In this document: positions 40,901 to 55,900 of the stretch, piece after piece
How the letters are laid out: every line of letters begins with the position of its first letter
Numbering within the stretch: position 1 is the stretch's first letter
Origin: Siphonodentalium dalli
Taxonomy: Eukaryota; Mollusca; Scaphopoda; Gadilida; Siphonodentaliidae
DNA length: 64,000 nucleotides
Direction: 5' to 3'
NCBI GenBank assembly: GCA_032622095.1
Contig: CP136067.1
Coordinates: forward strand, 99,222,782-99,286,781
The notes under the pieces: model-generated
Seen by the model: only the letters and a program-made list of their open reading frames with translations
Told to the model about the DNA's origin: nothing
Database searches by the model: none
Made by a program: the position numbers and the translations under genes

Positions 40901-43900
40901 TAAGGTTAGGTCCATAAATAAATAAATAACCTTATAAAAGCTTTAGAATGGCTCCTCTGAATGATTTATTAAGACATCCCTCAGTCTATCATACTTAGAT
41001 GATTTCAATATATGAAGAGATATTTTCAGTGTTTTCCATGGAAAAACCTTTCCGTTGTCAAATGAATCTATTCTTTGAGTTGAAAATATAACTTTCTTAA
41101 TTTCATTACATTTTCGTTGTAAGATTGATGATTACTATCCAAGAGAGTAGCCAATTAATTTATGGGCACTCATAACTGTACGAATACAGGCCTGGCATAC
41201 AGTAATGCCCTAAATAATCAACCCCTTAACCACAGCAGAATTATGGGTAACTTTTCAGGATTCAGTCGGAAATATGGCTTGTTGCTACCGGGTATAACTC
41301 CACGGATCTTCGGCTAACTCAATCTAACTATATTGGGCTATGTTGGGCTGACTTAGGTTTTAGCGCAAAACTAAATATTAAAGCAATACCATTTGTTTAC
41401 GAGGGATAGTGGAGTGCAGTGCAGTTAAGATTAATTACGGACTAATTAAATGTTAAAGAGTTAGAAAGACATGCACATGCAGATATTATTAAAATCCTAC
41501 ATTTGATGCATTATTTACCTTTACATGTAAATATATCACCGCCACATTGCCATTCATCGGAAAGCTCTCAGGGCATTACTGTAGTTAGTGAAAATATGTA
41601 TTCAATGGACATGGCTCCACACCTCAAATTTATTTAGTTTGGTAACATATATCTCAAGGAGGATTTTCGAACAAATTTGTCGATATACTGAGGTTAACAC
41701 TGAATGGTCCATTCATTCCTCATTAGGCCAAAAAAAAGAAAAGTTTTTTTATTCTCGGGCAATTTTTTTTGAGAATCGATGAGGGAGCGGGGTTTTATTT
41801 TAATTTTTTTATTTTCGTTATGGGGATAATGCCCATAGTTTAAAGCATGGGTTATACTTTCCCAGGTTAAGAAAATGTAAGGAGAACATTGTTTTGATAT
41901 AATTTTTATAAACTAATGTATTCCACTATAAAGAATGACCATAATAAGATCGTTCTCAACGTTGTAGATGGACCAGTCTACTAACGTTTTATCACCTGTT
42001 GTCACATTTAATGGGAAGATAATATTTGCGTTTCTAATATTGTTTCGTAACAAGCATGTTTTATAGGTTACAATACACCAAATACAAATTAGTAGAGTGA
42101 TTTCCCCTGGGACCCCCAATCTAGGATCAGCATAAAAAAAATTCTGGCAGCTGAATGGTCAATGATACATGGATGAAAATTGCACGAAAAAATGCACAAA
42201 CGTGTTTCCCGACGAGAAACATCAAATATAGCCACATGGTGAACAGTTACGGCTGTCAAATTGGCGAATAATTTATGGGAGGGGTTGGTGTTTTTCTCGA
42301 TGACATTTTTTTTCTCAATTTTAAGGGTAGTGTGACGTTTGTCAAACTGCAGCGAGATCGAGATCGTTGACAAGTACTTTTGAGCACATTTTCTTGTGTC
42401 AAAAAGGGCGTTCTTCAATTTTTTATACTCGTGCAGGGTCAAAGCTTTCTTGCGAATACAGGCCAGCGGGATTTGTTAACACTGAGGCCTATGCATATCA
42501 TTTGGTGTGTTGTAACCAATAACAACAAACAGATCTAATATCCGGTTCAATTACTCAAATAAAAATATGGAAATTGAATACAATCGAAACGAAAAGATAT
42601 ATATAGTGATCTTCATAGAAAGTCTAGAATGACTTATTCTGCCGTATCTGAATAAGTATTATGTACCTCAATACATGCCAGCCATAACAACTTCAAATAT
42701 TAAACCATCGACATATATTGTGTAGATCGATGAATAAACCAGCATACACATCGCCAATACGCACCATATTTCTTTCCGGTTTGCGTTCCCGAAATGGTAA
42801 ATCTCAGAATTGTTTCCCGTTTACCGTTTCGAATTGATAAAATACCAAAATATTTGAACACATTTGACTCAATAAGCTTGGGGTTTGGGCACCTTGTGGT
42901 GACAATATATTTGGTAGTTATCGTTGCCTAGTGTCTGTTTTTGAATACCAACACATACACCATTGTATGTCTATCATATTCGGTGTTTGAAACATAACTA
43001 ATTTCTGTTTTCTAGTTTCCTACTTTCGTGTTATCATTTGACAGCGTTATCATTTGACAGCGAGGTCAAATTTGAAAATCGTAATAAAATGGTTCAACGC
43101 GGGCCTTTTTTCCAGACGCGGCTATGCCCGAGAATCAAAAACCTTTTTTGTTTGGCCTTACTTAGTGTTTTTATAAGTATTTGAATGCTAAGCGAAGGTC
43201 TCGCTTGTAGTCAGGGTTATCAAATTAATTTTGTTTATCAAACAGAAAGTCACCAGCTGACCACAATCATTATATTTTTTCATAGATGCATGATTCTCAT
43301 CATCCCACGAAACCAGGCCTGACCATTACAACCTGATGTGATCCAAGGTCATATATCTATGTTCATCCACCCGCAGTCAACCAGATAACATGGTACAAAC
43401 AGACATGGGGTAAATCTTACACCACCAATCAGATTGCATGTTACAAACAGATACGGTGAAAATCGAACTTACACCACCAATCAGATGCATGTTACAGATA
43501 CGGCGAAAATCTAACTTACACCACCAATCAGATGCATGTTACTGATACGGTGTAAATCTAACTTACACCACCAATCAGATGCATGTTGCAGATACGGTGA
43601 AAATCTAACTTACACCACCAATCAGATGCATGTTACAGATACGGTGAAAATCTAACTTACACCACCAATCAGATGCATGTTACTGATACGGTGTAAATCT
43701 AACTTACACCACCAATCAGATGCATGTTACAGATACGGTGACAATCTAACTTACACCACCAATCAGATGCATGTTACTGATACGGTGTAAATCTAACTTA
43801 CACCACCAATCAGATGCATGTTACTGATACGGTGTAAATCTAACTTACACCACCAATCAGATGCATGTTACAGATACGGTGAAAATCTAACTTACACCAC

Positions 43901-46900
43901 CAATCAGATGCATGTTGCAGATACGGTGACAATCTAACTTACACCACCAATCAGATTACATGTTATAAACAGATATGGTGAAAATCTAACTTACACCACC
44001 AATCAGATGCATGTTACAGATACAGTGAAAATCTAACTTACACCACCAATCAGATGCATGTTGCAGATACGGTGAAAATCTAACTTACACCACCAATCAG
44101 ATTACATGTTATAAACAGATACGGGGACAATGTAACTTACATCACTAATTTCTTTGGCATTTGCTTCAGCTTTCACTTTCTGTATATTTCTCACAACTCT
44201 GGAAATAATAAAAAGGTAAAATAAATCGATACGAAATACAGACCACAGATACCGCAACAGTTAATCGATAGAGTAACACAATAACAGGGGTTATCCTGGG
44301 CATTTTGGGAATGGTTCGAGCCTTTGGAGCCCCTACAATTGAGAAAAATTGTGCGATGAAGGGTTGAATTGGGAATTTTAAGTCCACATGCTCATAATAA
44401 TATAATAATATATAGCATTTATATAGTCCTTCATCCCTGGTGTAGCTCGAAGTGCTTGGGACTCTATATGCAGGTTATATACATGTACAAACATTAGAAG
44501 ATATAAAATCACACAAAAGTAATTATATGGATACTAAGCATGATACGATGCCACTATCTACGGCTAGTTGTGCAAGGATAAATCTTGAAGAGGTGTGTCT
44601 TCAGTCGTTGTTTGAAGATATCTCGAGTATCCAAACGACAATTAATTAATTAATTTAATTAATTAATTAACCCTTTCATGATGGGAGCTGTGCTGTGCAG
44701 CATTAAATACCCTGTGCCAGTGCATTCTCTTATATATGCAAGTCTCCCATAGGGAGCCTCGCATATATAAGATAATGCACTGGCTTACAAGGTCAATGTA
44801 AATAATGTTAATTCTCTTATATATGGGAGGCACCTTATGGGTTTTCACAAAATTTCAGGAGCTCCAATCATGAAAGGGTTAATAATCAAGGATTTACTGT
44901 TAACCCTTTCTATGCTAAATACTCATTGGTGAATAGTTCCCTCAACAAACGAACTTATTATCTGAACATTTCCCAACAATGAATATGAATAATTCTGCTC
45001 TTGTTTTATCTGTTTTTCTGTCTGTCGTCTGCTTTTATTATACCTGAACACCCCTTCAAATTAATAAGACCATTCCAATGTATACTATTGTAACTGAATG
45101 GAAGAATCCATTTAGTACAGAAAGGGTTAACTCCCTTGCATCATAGGCAGTCCAATAAGGGCATGAGAACAATAATATTCAAGCTACCATACTAAACAAG
45201 AAAATAAAGATGCATCAGATCGCCCATGAATTATTTTACAAAGAAATAATAATGTTTTTTTAAACTCAAAATGTTTATGTATTCCATATCCAACCACAGA
45301 CATTCATTCAAAATTTAGTCATATCCATTGAAAAAAAAATGGAGAAAACATGACACATAACACCCCGCTTACACCTTTTATTTGGAGCTGGCCTGGGCTT
45401 GCACTTTAGTGTGTCCCAATTTACACCTGTCAATATATTTGGGCTGGTTTGATGTGATTCAGTATGATTACTTTCATAGCGCAGTGATAACAGTATGGAG
45501 TTTGTAAAACCAATGGTACTTTGACAGGTATTCAGGCTAATGTTTACTTATGATGGTAAACCAAGACCTATGTAAGTTTGACTGGCACATTAACAGCTAA
45601 AGTTCTCTATGCTAATATCACCTTTGGGTGAAATAATCCACCATCTTTCGTCAAATGCTCATTGTTTGCAGCAGTTAAAAAAAATTCAATTGAGTATATT
45701 CATACTCAGGTTACATCTTCTATGACATCCCTTTCAGACAACTTGAACTACATGGCCAGTGATAATGTTTAAAATTTCCATGGAACAATCACTTGCTTGT
45801 ATAAGTGCACTCTGACTTATGACCTCAAATTAGTTTACTAACCTGCCTGTATGAGCATGATTGATTGATTAGGGTTTTATGTCGCTTTAGCCACTAAGGC
45901 CATATCACGACATTGCCAGTTTTAATGGTGGAGGAAATCCGCACACTTACGGCTAATCTAACAGTGATTTCAATGGCTGATAAACTCGTCGACCATGTGC
46001 GGCAAACCACCGGCCATCGGCAAGTAACTGGCAACTTTCCCAGATAACGATTTCGAGTTACAAAGTCCACGATGGAAACATGTGGATTTGAACCCTTATC
46101 GCCAGCGCTGGAAGGCGAAACGGCTTGGAGTTGTACCCCTAACCGATTGAGCCACCGAGGCCTGCCTGTATGAGCACACTCCGACCTATGACCTCAAATT
46201 AGTTTATTAACCTTGCCTGTATGAGCGTACTCCGACCTATGAACTGTAGTTAGTTTACTAACCTTGCCTGTATGAATGTACTCCGACCTATGACCTGTAG
46301 TTAGTTTACTAACCTTGCCTGTATGAATGTACTCCGACCTATGACCTGTAGTTAGTTTACTAACCTTGCCTGTATGAATGTACTCCGACCTATGACCTGT
46401 AGTTAGTTTACTAACCTTGCCTGTATGAGCGTACTTCGACCTATGACCTGTAGTTAGTTTACTAACCTTGCCTGTATGAGCGTACTCCAACCTATGACCT
46501 GTAGTTAGTTTACTAACCTTGCCTGTATGAGCGTACTCCGACCTATGCCCTGTAGTTAGTTTACTAACCTTGCCTGTATGAGCGTACTCCGACCTATGAC
46601 CTGTAGTTAGTTTACTAACCTTGCCTGTATGAATGTACTCCGACCTATGAACTGTAGTTAGTTTACTAACCTTGCCTGTATGAATGTACTCCGACCTATG
46701 ACCTGTAGTTAGTTTACTAACCTTGCCTGTATGAATGTACTCCGACCTATGACCTGTAGTTAGTTTACTAACCTTGCCTGTATGAGCGTACTCCGACCTA
46801 TGCCCTGTAGTTAGTTTACTAACCTTGCCTGTATGAGCGTACTCCAACCTATGACCTGTAGTTAGTTTACTAACCTTGCCTGTATGAATGTACTCCGACC

Positions 46901-49900
46901 TATGAACTGTAGTTAGTTTACTAACCTTGCCTGTATGAATGTACTCCGACCTATGACCTGTAGTTAGTTTACTAACCTTGCCTGTATGAATGTACTCTGA
47001 CCTATGACCTGTAGTTAGTTTACTAACCTTGCCTGTATGAATGTACTCCGACCTATGACCTGTAGTTAGTTTACTAACCTTGCCTGTATGAGCGTACTCC
47101 GACCTATGCCCTGTAGTTAGTTTACTAACCTTGCCTGTATGAGCGTACTCCGACCTATGACCTGTAGTTAGTTTACTAACCTTGCCTGTATGAGCGTACT
47201 CCGACCTATGCCCTGTAGTTAGTTTACTAACCTTGCCTGTATGAGCGTACTCCGACCTATGACCTGTAGTTAGTTTACTAACCTTGCCTGTATGAGTGTA
47301 CTCCGACCTATGACCTGTAGTTAGTTTACTAACCTTGCCTGTATGAGTGTACTCCGACCTATGACCTGTAGTTAGTTTACTAACCTTGCCTGTATGAGCG
47401 TACTCCGACCTATGACCTGTAGTTAGTTTACTTACCTTGCCTGTATGAGCGTACTCCGACCTATGACCTGCAGTTCTCGTGGCTGATCTATGGTAGTAAA
47501 TAGCACATCCGGAACTGGCCGCTTTCTACAATATATACAGAAATATGATATATCAATTAAAGCATGCAAATAGTGTGTCTGTCATTTGCAGAATAAGGTC
47601 TGCAGAGGGTGAATTTAGTGACGCTATCCCGCACGGTGGGCTAGCATCACCAAATTCACCCTCTGTGAACCTCATTAAGCAGGTTATAACACCAGAAAAT
47701 AAGCATATGCTACACTCAAGGTCTTATCAATGTGATTCACGCTTAATATTGCAATAGATCACATTATTATAAAATAATACCGAAATAAAATCAATATTAA
47801 TTGAAAGAATCATGTCCGGGTAGGGATTTCCATCTCATACGTTTTATTTCATACCCAGGAAACTATCTAAATTTTGTTATATAAAGAGGTAATACATCTT
47901 TAAGAAGTATCTAATGCATAAGTAACAAAATACAGTAATGCCCTAATTAATCGAATCCTTAACCACAGCAGAATTATGGGTAACTTTTCAAGATTTAGTC
48001 GGAAATATGGCTTGTTGCCATTCATCGGAAAGCTCTCACTGCAACATCATACCTGCAAACAGCACATGTCATGAGCTTGACCTTGAACGGTGTTGAGGTT
48101 TGTTTGTACGGAACATGACATAATGAACATTGGTATCCAGAGCCGTCCACTAACCTGTAAACAACAATAAAAAAAATAACATTACTAGTATCCTCACTTT
48201 TTATAATGTCAACAGCCATAACAATTTTACAGTCATTAATTAAATATCAAAATTGGTAGGACTTATTATTTCAAGAAAATAAATTTTAATCATTAATTTT
48301 AAAGTGCTCACAATTTTAAGATCATTAATAAAAGTATTTTTAAGTACTTTTAATGCAGTTTTAAATGGTTTTTAATGAGCCATAGCAAATATTATTATTC
48401 ACATGTAGAATTGGCAATATTCATAATACTATTTTCATTTGAAAACAATCAAATAACATAACAAGAGCTACGCTGGGCGTGCAATATACGCCCTCTCTTG
48501 GGTCGGCGGAAACTGGTAAAAAAGGGGCATAACTCTGGTAAAAATTAGCGGACGGAACTCAAATTTGAACTTGACCTGTGTTTTGGTGGGAGAAAGTAAT
48601 ATACCAAATTATCATTGAATCCGATAAGCTCTAGTAAAGTTATCATCCGGACAACAAATTTCAGGGATTTTCTAAGTCAAATTACGTCAAATAAGGGGCA
48701 TAACTCCGGTGAAAATTGGCGGACGGAACCCAAATTCGAACTTGAGCTGTCTTTTCTCCTAATAAACCCACATACCAAATTTGATTGAAATCGGTTCACT
48801 CTAACTAAAGTTATCATCCGGACAACAAATTTCAGGGATTTTCTAAGTCAAATTACGTCAAAAAAGGGGCCATAACTCTCGCAAAAATTATCAGATTAAA
48901 ACGAAATTCGGGTTTTGCGTATAAACATTCCAAAATCGAGTTATCATCCGGAAACCAAAAAACATAAGAAAAACTGAATTTTCTGAGTCGAAAAAGGGGC
49001 ATAACTCTGCCAAAAATGGTCGGACAGAACCCAAGTTCGAACTTGACCTGTGTTTTGGTGGGAGAAAGTAATGTACCAAATTTGGATTCATTCCAATGAA
49101 CTATACTAAAGTTATCATCCGGACAACAAATTTCAAGGATTTTCTAAGTCAAAAAATGTTAAATAAGGGGCATAACTCCGGTGAAAATTGGCGGGCGGAA
49201 CCCAAATTCTAACTTGAACTTACTTTTCGGCTAATAAACCCACATACCAAATTTTACTAATTTTGGTTCACTCCAACTAAAGTTATCATCCGGACAACAG
49301 GTTAACGGACGCCTGGACGCCCGCCTGCCCGGACGGACAGACCAATACTATAATACGGCCTTTTTCTCAAAAGGGCGTATAAAAAGCTATAATGCGGTCA
49401 TCAAAATAACTAGCAAATTTTAAGTCGAAAAGGGGTATAACTCAGTCAGAAATGGTTGGACCAGATCTGAATTCAAACAGGACCTGTATTCTGATGTGGT
49501 TAATCCACTTAATTAATTTAAACAAAAAATAATCAGAAAATTCTATATCGAAAAGGGGCATAACTTGGACCAAACCCCAATTCAAGCTTGACTAGGACTT
49601 TCTCATGCGGAGATTATATTCCAAGTTTCATGAAATTTTATCAAATATTATTCAAGTTATCATCCAGATAATATATAATTCAGATGGACTGAAAGGTTGA
49701 CAGACAGAAAGACAGATGGATGAACACAGCATATTGCTATAGTTTTCGGGGAACAAAAAAGTCCCACAACTCCGTAACAAAGGGTGGCCAGAACACAAAA
49801 TCGAATGAGAACTTAAATTTGGTGGTAGTGAATCTGCATATCAAATAATATTTGTCAGCAGAACTATAATAGAACCAGAAACAGAAATTGAATGGACAGA

Positions 49901-52900
49901 CATGAAAGGATTGACAGACTGATAGACCTACGACATATTACATCCAACCCTTTCAAAACGGCAGCTGCGATGGTGCAGCATTAAAGATCCTGTGCCAGTG
50001 AATTTTCTTATATATGCGAGTCTCCCATTGGGAGCCTTGCATATATAAGATAATGCACTGGCTTACAAGGTCAAGGAAAATATTGTTAGGCCAATCTATT
50101 CTCTTATATATGTGAGGCTCCTTATGGGAGACTCGCTTATATAAGAGAATGTATTGGCACAGGGTTTTCGCAAAATTTCATGAAGCTCCAATCATGAAAG
50201 AGTTAACACCCAATTTTAATCATATATCCAGTTTTCTTTTTTCAAAATTGCCTAGACTGGAATAATTTAATGCCCCTCAAAACAGAAATAAAAATAGTTA
50301 GAATATATCAATATCTTTTTTGAATCTCATTTTGCCAAACTTTAACCCTTTTATGGTGGGAGCTGCACTGGTGCACAATTAAAGATCATGTGCCAATGAA
50401 TTCTCTTATAGGGAGCCACGCATATATAAGATAATGCATTTGCACAGGGTTTTCGCAAAATTTCAGGAAGCTCCAGTCATGGAAGGGTTAATCCACCAAC
50501 AACACGCAAAGTACTCTTTAACTCATGAGTTGTGCGAAGCAGTGACAGTATGAGCAACCTTGCCGAAGAGTCACAACATGGTGGGAAATTTGAACAGAGT
50601 ACGATCCAACACACGCACGTCGCTTAATTCGACCAAGTCATTGTTTTTGTGAAACTCAATAGTCCAACGGCGGGTTGAGAACTCATCTCATCTCAAAGCC
50701 TGAGTTTAGTGTGCATGTCATTTGCAGAATGAGGTTCCCAGAGGCTGAATTTAGTAATGCTACCACGTACAGCAGGCTAGTGTCACCAAATTTACCCTCT
50801 GGGAACCTCATACTGCATGGCCACATCTGCTATGGGAGACATAGACTCAGATTGAAGTTCCCGAATGGTGAATATTGTGATGTACACCCATTGGAAACCT
50901 TGATTATGCAATGTGTCATCTGTCATTTTGGGCATATAGAGAAACTAAACTAAAAAGAAATAGAATCTATGTGAAGAAGTTTCTATATTTTTCTAAATTC
51001 ACTCATTTATATATATAATTTATATACATACCCATCACTCAGAGTGGACGCTTTCTGGCACATTTGATTGGCTAAATTGACGTCAACGAACAGCTTTTTA
51101 TCCTTGTCTTTGTCCATTTGATGTCGCTCCAGAGCGAGGCTCACGGCTTGTTGTAGGGGAGGTAAGCTGGCCGTTGGGAGCTCGAGATTGAGGTTAACAA
51201 TGGTAGATGTCCCTGTAGCCGACAGAATTATCGTGTCATCACTGTAAACAAATATATACAAAATGAACCATAATATTTATTATATGATTATATTTCCATT
51301 GCTCCAAGTTCCACTCTTCATATGAATCCATTATTTATGTCAAATACAGACTGAGTTTTAACCTGTTTCAACGGAAAATTAGCTGCAAAATGTCTGATAT
51401 TGAGCCACAGATGGACTGAAGTCCATGCAAGCCTGCAAATAGTGTGTCTGAACCCATAGAGAGCCCCACATAGACTGGAGCAGATGACACTCCATAGTTC
51501 ATGCTTCCATCTGTGTGAGGCTCCCTGTGGGTTAAAAATTATACTTTATCAGTGGGGTTTGAGATGGGTGTCTTACATTACTGACCAAGCCTACAAATAG
51601 TGTGTCTGTCATTTGCAGAATGAGGTCCCCAGAGGGTGAATTTAGAGATGCTATCTCGCACAGGAGTTGCGTCATCCAGTTCAAATGGAAAGTTGTTTAA
51701 TATAGATATGATTAACATGAAGATGTTCGGGCACTGTTCAGAATAAAGCCATGGAATGGACCCAAAGATATGATCACTAGAACTAGTAGTTTATTGTTAA
51801 TATTTTGGTGAATTAAATTACAATGGAGATAAACATACCCTATTTGTGACCATATCAAATCCAGTCGGAAGTCGGGATTTTTTTACCCTGTGCCAATGCA
51901 TTCTCTTATATATGCGAGTCGACCATAGGTCGCCTCGCATATATAAGAGAATGCATTGGCCTAACAATTTTTTACAATTTTAATAATTTTTTCTTGTATT
52001 CTTTAACATTTTTATAATTTCACCCATACAGAGCCCCAGACAAACATGAGCAGACGACACTCTTCTATATGCTTCTATATATGTGTGGGGCTCCCTGCAG
52101 GGTAATGGATGTTTTTTATTTTATGTCCTAAAAATTGTCAGAAACATTTATTTTAAAAAAATGATAAAAAATTGTTAGGCCAATGCATTCTCTTATATAT
52201 GCGAGGCGACCTATGGTCGACTCGCATATATAAGAGAATGCATTGGCACAGGGTAAAAAAAATCCTGACTTCCGACTGGATTTGATATGGCGGGTCACAT
52301 TTAGTTGGATATTCGGGGATTAGAGCAAGAAATCAGTTTGTGAACTCACCAACAAGCCAATTCGTTCGCAAACTGTTTTCATGCTAAAATTTTAGGTAAA
52401 ATTTTGCTTACCATATACTTGTTTGTTCACTGTATCCTATCACTGCATGGCATCCGATGGCCTTCATATGTGATCGAATCTCCGTTCTAATCTCCGCCCA
52501 CCATGCGTCTCGAGTTTCTGGTTCGTCTGGATTATCAATTTCGCATAGCAGCTTAACGGACCGAGATGAGACGATGCCGCCAATATGGATGATAAATCCA
52601 GGAGGGAATGATTTCATCGTAAAAAATGGATACTCCTGGGAAAGATAAAAGAGCAAAAACAACTGAGAGAGGACTATTAAAAGGACGGTTGGCCTTTGTT
52701 GTAGCTTATTTTTTAGAAATAACGCTCACAAAAACCACAGTGTATTGCTAATGGGCCGAGTCATGATAGTGCTTCATTTCCTTATTTAGATTCATGCGCA
52801 TTATACATCAGTTGTAAAACCCCTAATTTGATGTGTCTACAACTTACAACTCACAATGCTATCATAGTAAATTCCTTATTTGGTATGTGACCTAATTACC

Positions 52901-55900
52901 ATCAAGCCTTGAAATAGGGTGTCTGTCATTTGCAGAATGAGGTCCCCAGAGGGTGAATTTAGTGATGCTACCCCGCATAGCGGGCTAGCATCACCAAATT
53001 CACCCTCTGGGGACCTCATTCTGCTTACACCTCAGCAGAATGAGGTTCCCAGAGGGTGAATTTGGTGATGCTAGCCCACTATGCGGGGTAGCATCACTAA
53101 ATTCACCCTCTGGGGACCTCATTCTGCAAATGACAGACACACTATTTCAAGGCTTGATTACCATAGGTTAAAAGAAAATACTAACTGGATTGAAAAGTAT
53201 TCATCTCTTTGCAAGAACAATTATATTATGTACACATTTTCTGTCTGATCATTTCCAGATCATGAAGTAACGTGGATTAACTGGATTTTGAACTGACAGC
53301 GGGTAGAACGGGTCAATTAAAATAAAATTTGGTGTGATTTGAACGCCTCTTGTTGATGGCATCAATAATATTTTTATCTTCGCACAACGGAACATTTTCA
53401 TTGGACGATCTGGTGTTTCAAGTGCATGTCTATAAACAAATGTTCTGTAACATTTTTTATGTTTGTTTACATAAAAAAGCATACAAATGTGACAATAACA
53501 TGCAACGTACGCGATATTTATGATTGGTATAAGAACAAAATCTGCAATATAGTTTTCATTAATTTTTTAATACAAGAACATTTGATAGTGTTGTGGGTAA
53601 TGCTGAAATGATACTAAAGTGTTTGATTGTCTGGAAAAAATAGCGGGGAATCCCATTACTTTAAAGGGGTACTGTACTCAAATGTTGTTGTTGTTGGTTT
53701 CAAAATTTTCTGCATCGTATAATAAGGTATTTTTTTTACTGTCTGCTGTGTATGAAGTAATGCCGGAATGGAAAAATAGAAGGCTCGTCATCAAGATAAT
53801 TATGTACAATTTCAGGCATATGTATCAAATAAATGTTATATTATATGTGTAACAGTCCCAGATAATTTTATTGTATAGTCAGTCAGTGGTTTGAATTAAC
53901 GCCCTGTATCAACATAAATTATCATATTATATTATTATAATATCAACACGATGGGTGCCACGCGTTGCCCAATCCACTATCCGTCAATTAATTTGATTAC
54001 GTCTTGCACATGGAAATTCGTAACTTAGTTTATGGCTGGAGCCATGAAGTAAATTTACATTAAATTACTAAATTTGATTTTAAGATAACTATTAATTATT
54101 TTTATATATATTATCGATATTTGATCTTTTAAATTCGTGTACAGTCTCCCTTTAAGAGATCTATTACGTCAGTGTCGACCAACCACAAATTCCACGCAAC
54201 TATCATCTGATTGGCTGCGATTAAACCTTTCAGTGCCAGGTCCGATTTTTGTATCAACCCATATACGCTGTGCCAATGCATTCCCTTATATATTCGAGTC
54301 GACCATAGGTCGCCTCGCATATATAAGAGAATGCATTGGCCTAACAATTTTTCATCATTTGTTATTATTTTTTACAATTTTTTACAATTTTAATAAATTT
54401 TTTTTATATTCTTTAGCAGACTTATTTTGTAGGTTTAGTGCCAGGGAATCTTACGTTTTTCATGGGCATCAAACTTATTACTATGAATACTTGGTGATAG
54501 TTTTGAGTTATAACATGCCCCTAAGGTTTTATCCAGTTTGTTTTCAAATTCGCTATAGCATACTTAAGCATACCCAAAAACAATTCAACCCAAAAAAATC
54601 TATAAAAAACAAAACAAAACAAATTAGGGCCGATTTTACAGACCATAAATTAGGGCCGATGAGATCGGCCCCTGGCACTGAAAGGGTTAAACGTGCCGCG
54701 ATTTATGGTTGGCTGACACTGACGTTATACTTTTTGAAAGTAAAAGGATTCCCTGCTCTTTCTTAACCCTTCCATGACTGGAGGGTCATGCAATTTTGCG
54801 AAAATTCTGTGCCAATGCATTCTCTTATATCTGCGAGTCTTACATAGGGAGCCTCGCATTTATAAGAGAATACATTGGCCTAACAATATTTACCTTGACC
54901 TTCTAAGCCAGTGCATTCTCTTATATATGTGAGGCTCCCTATGGGAGACTCGCATATATAAGAGAATGCACTGGCACACAATTTTTTATTCTGCACCAGA
55001 CCAGCTCCTGTCATGAAAGGGTTAAAGACTATCAAACACGTAGCCGATATTTTGAGAAACTAACCATTATATCTATGTTAGCAGACTCCATCTTGTACGA
55101 CTTGGTGCTGATTTTATAAGAAACTAACCATTATATCTATGTTAGCGGACTCCATCCTGTACGACTTGGTGCTGATTTGATAAGAAACTAACCATTATAT
55201 CTATGTTAGCGGACTCCATCCTGTACGACTTGGTGCTGATTTGATAAGAAACTAACCATTATATCTATGTTAGCGGACTCCATCCTGTACGACTTGGTGC
55301 TGATTTGATAAGAAACTAACCATTATATCTATGTTAGCGGACTCCATCTTGTACGACTTGGTGCTGATTTGATAAGAAACTAACCATTATATCTATGTTA
55401 GCGGACTCCATCCTGTACGACTTGGTGCTGATTTGATAAGAAACTAACCATTATATCTATGTTAGCAGACTCCATCCTGTACGACTTGGTGCTGATTTGA
55501 TAAGAAACTAACCATTATATCTATGTTAGCGGACTCCATCCTGTACGACTTGGTGCTGATTTGATAAGAAACTAACCATTATATCTATGTTAGCAGACTC
55601 CATCCTGTACGACTTGGTGCTGATTTGATAAGAAACTAACCATTATATCTATGTTAGCAGACTCCATCCTGTACGACTTGGTGCTGATTTGATAAGAAAC
55701 TAACCATTATATCTATGTTAGCAGACTCCATCCTGTACGACTTGGTGCTGATTTGATAAGAAACTAACCATTATATCTATGTTAGCAGACTCCATCCTGT
55801 ACGACTTGGTGCTGATTTGATAAGAAACTAACCATTATATCTATGTTAGCGGACTCCATCCTGTACGACTTGGTGCTGATTTGATAAGAAACTAACCATT

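Noticed and set aside
42089-42442. 117-codon minus-strand open frame as a transposase fragment
   Set aside because: It lies inside a family F TIR element but shows no catalytic motif or similarity that I recognise.
46194-46847. 217-codon open frame of a repeated 17-residue peptide (minus strand)
   Set aside because: It is the 51-bp e6-derived array read in a frame other than that of e6. The period is a multiple of three, so any stop-free unit frame stays open. The units lie in the intron.
54137-54766. 209-codon plus-strand open frame
   Set aside because: It runs through a TTAA-bounded family C-like element and its host inverted repeat; the same hairpin peptide (ANAFPYI..., LAYIRECIG) recurs wherever these elements occur.
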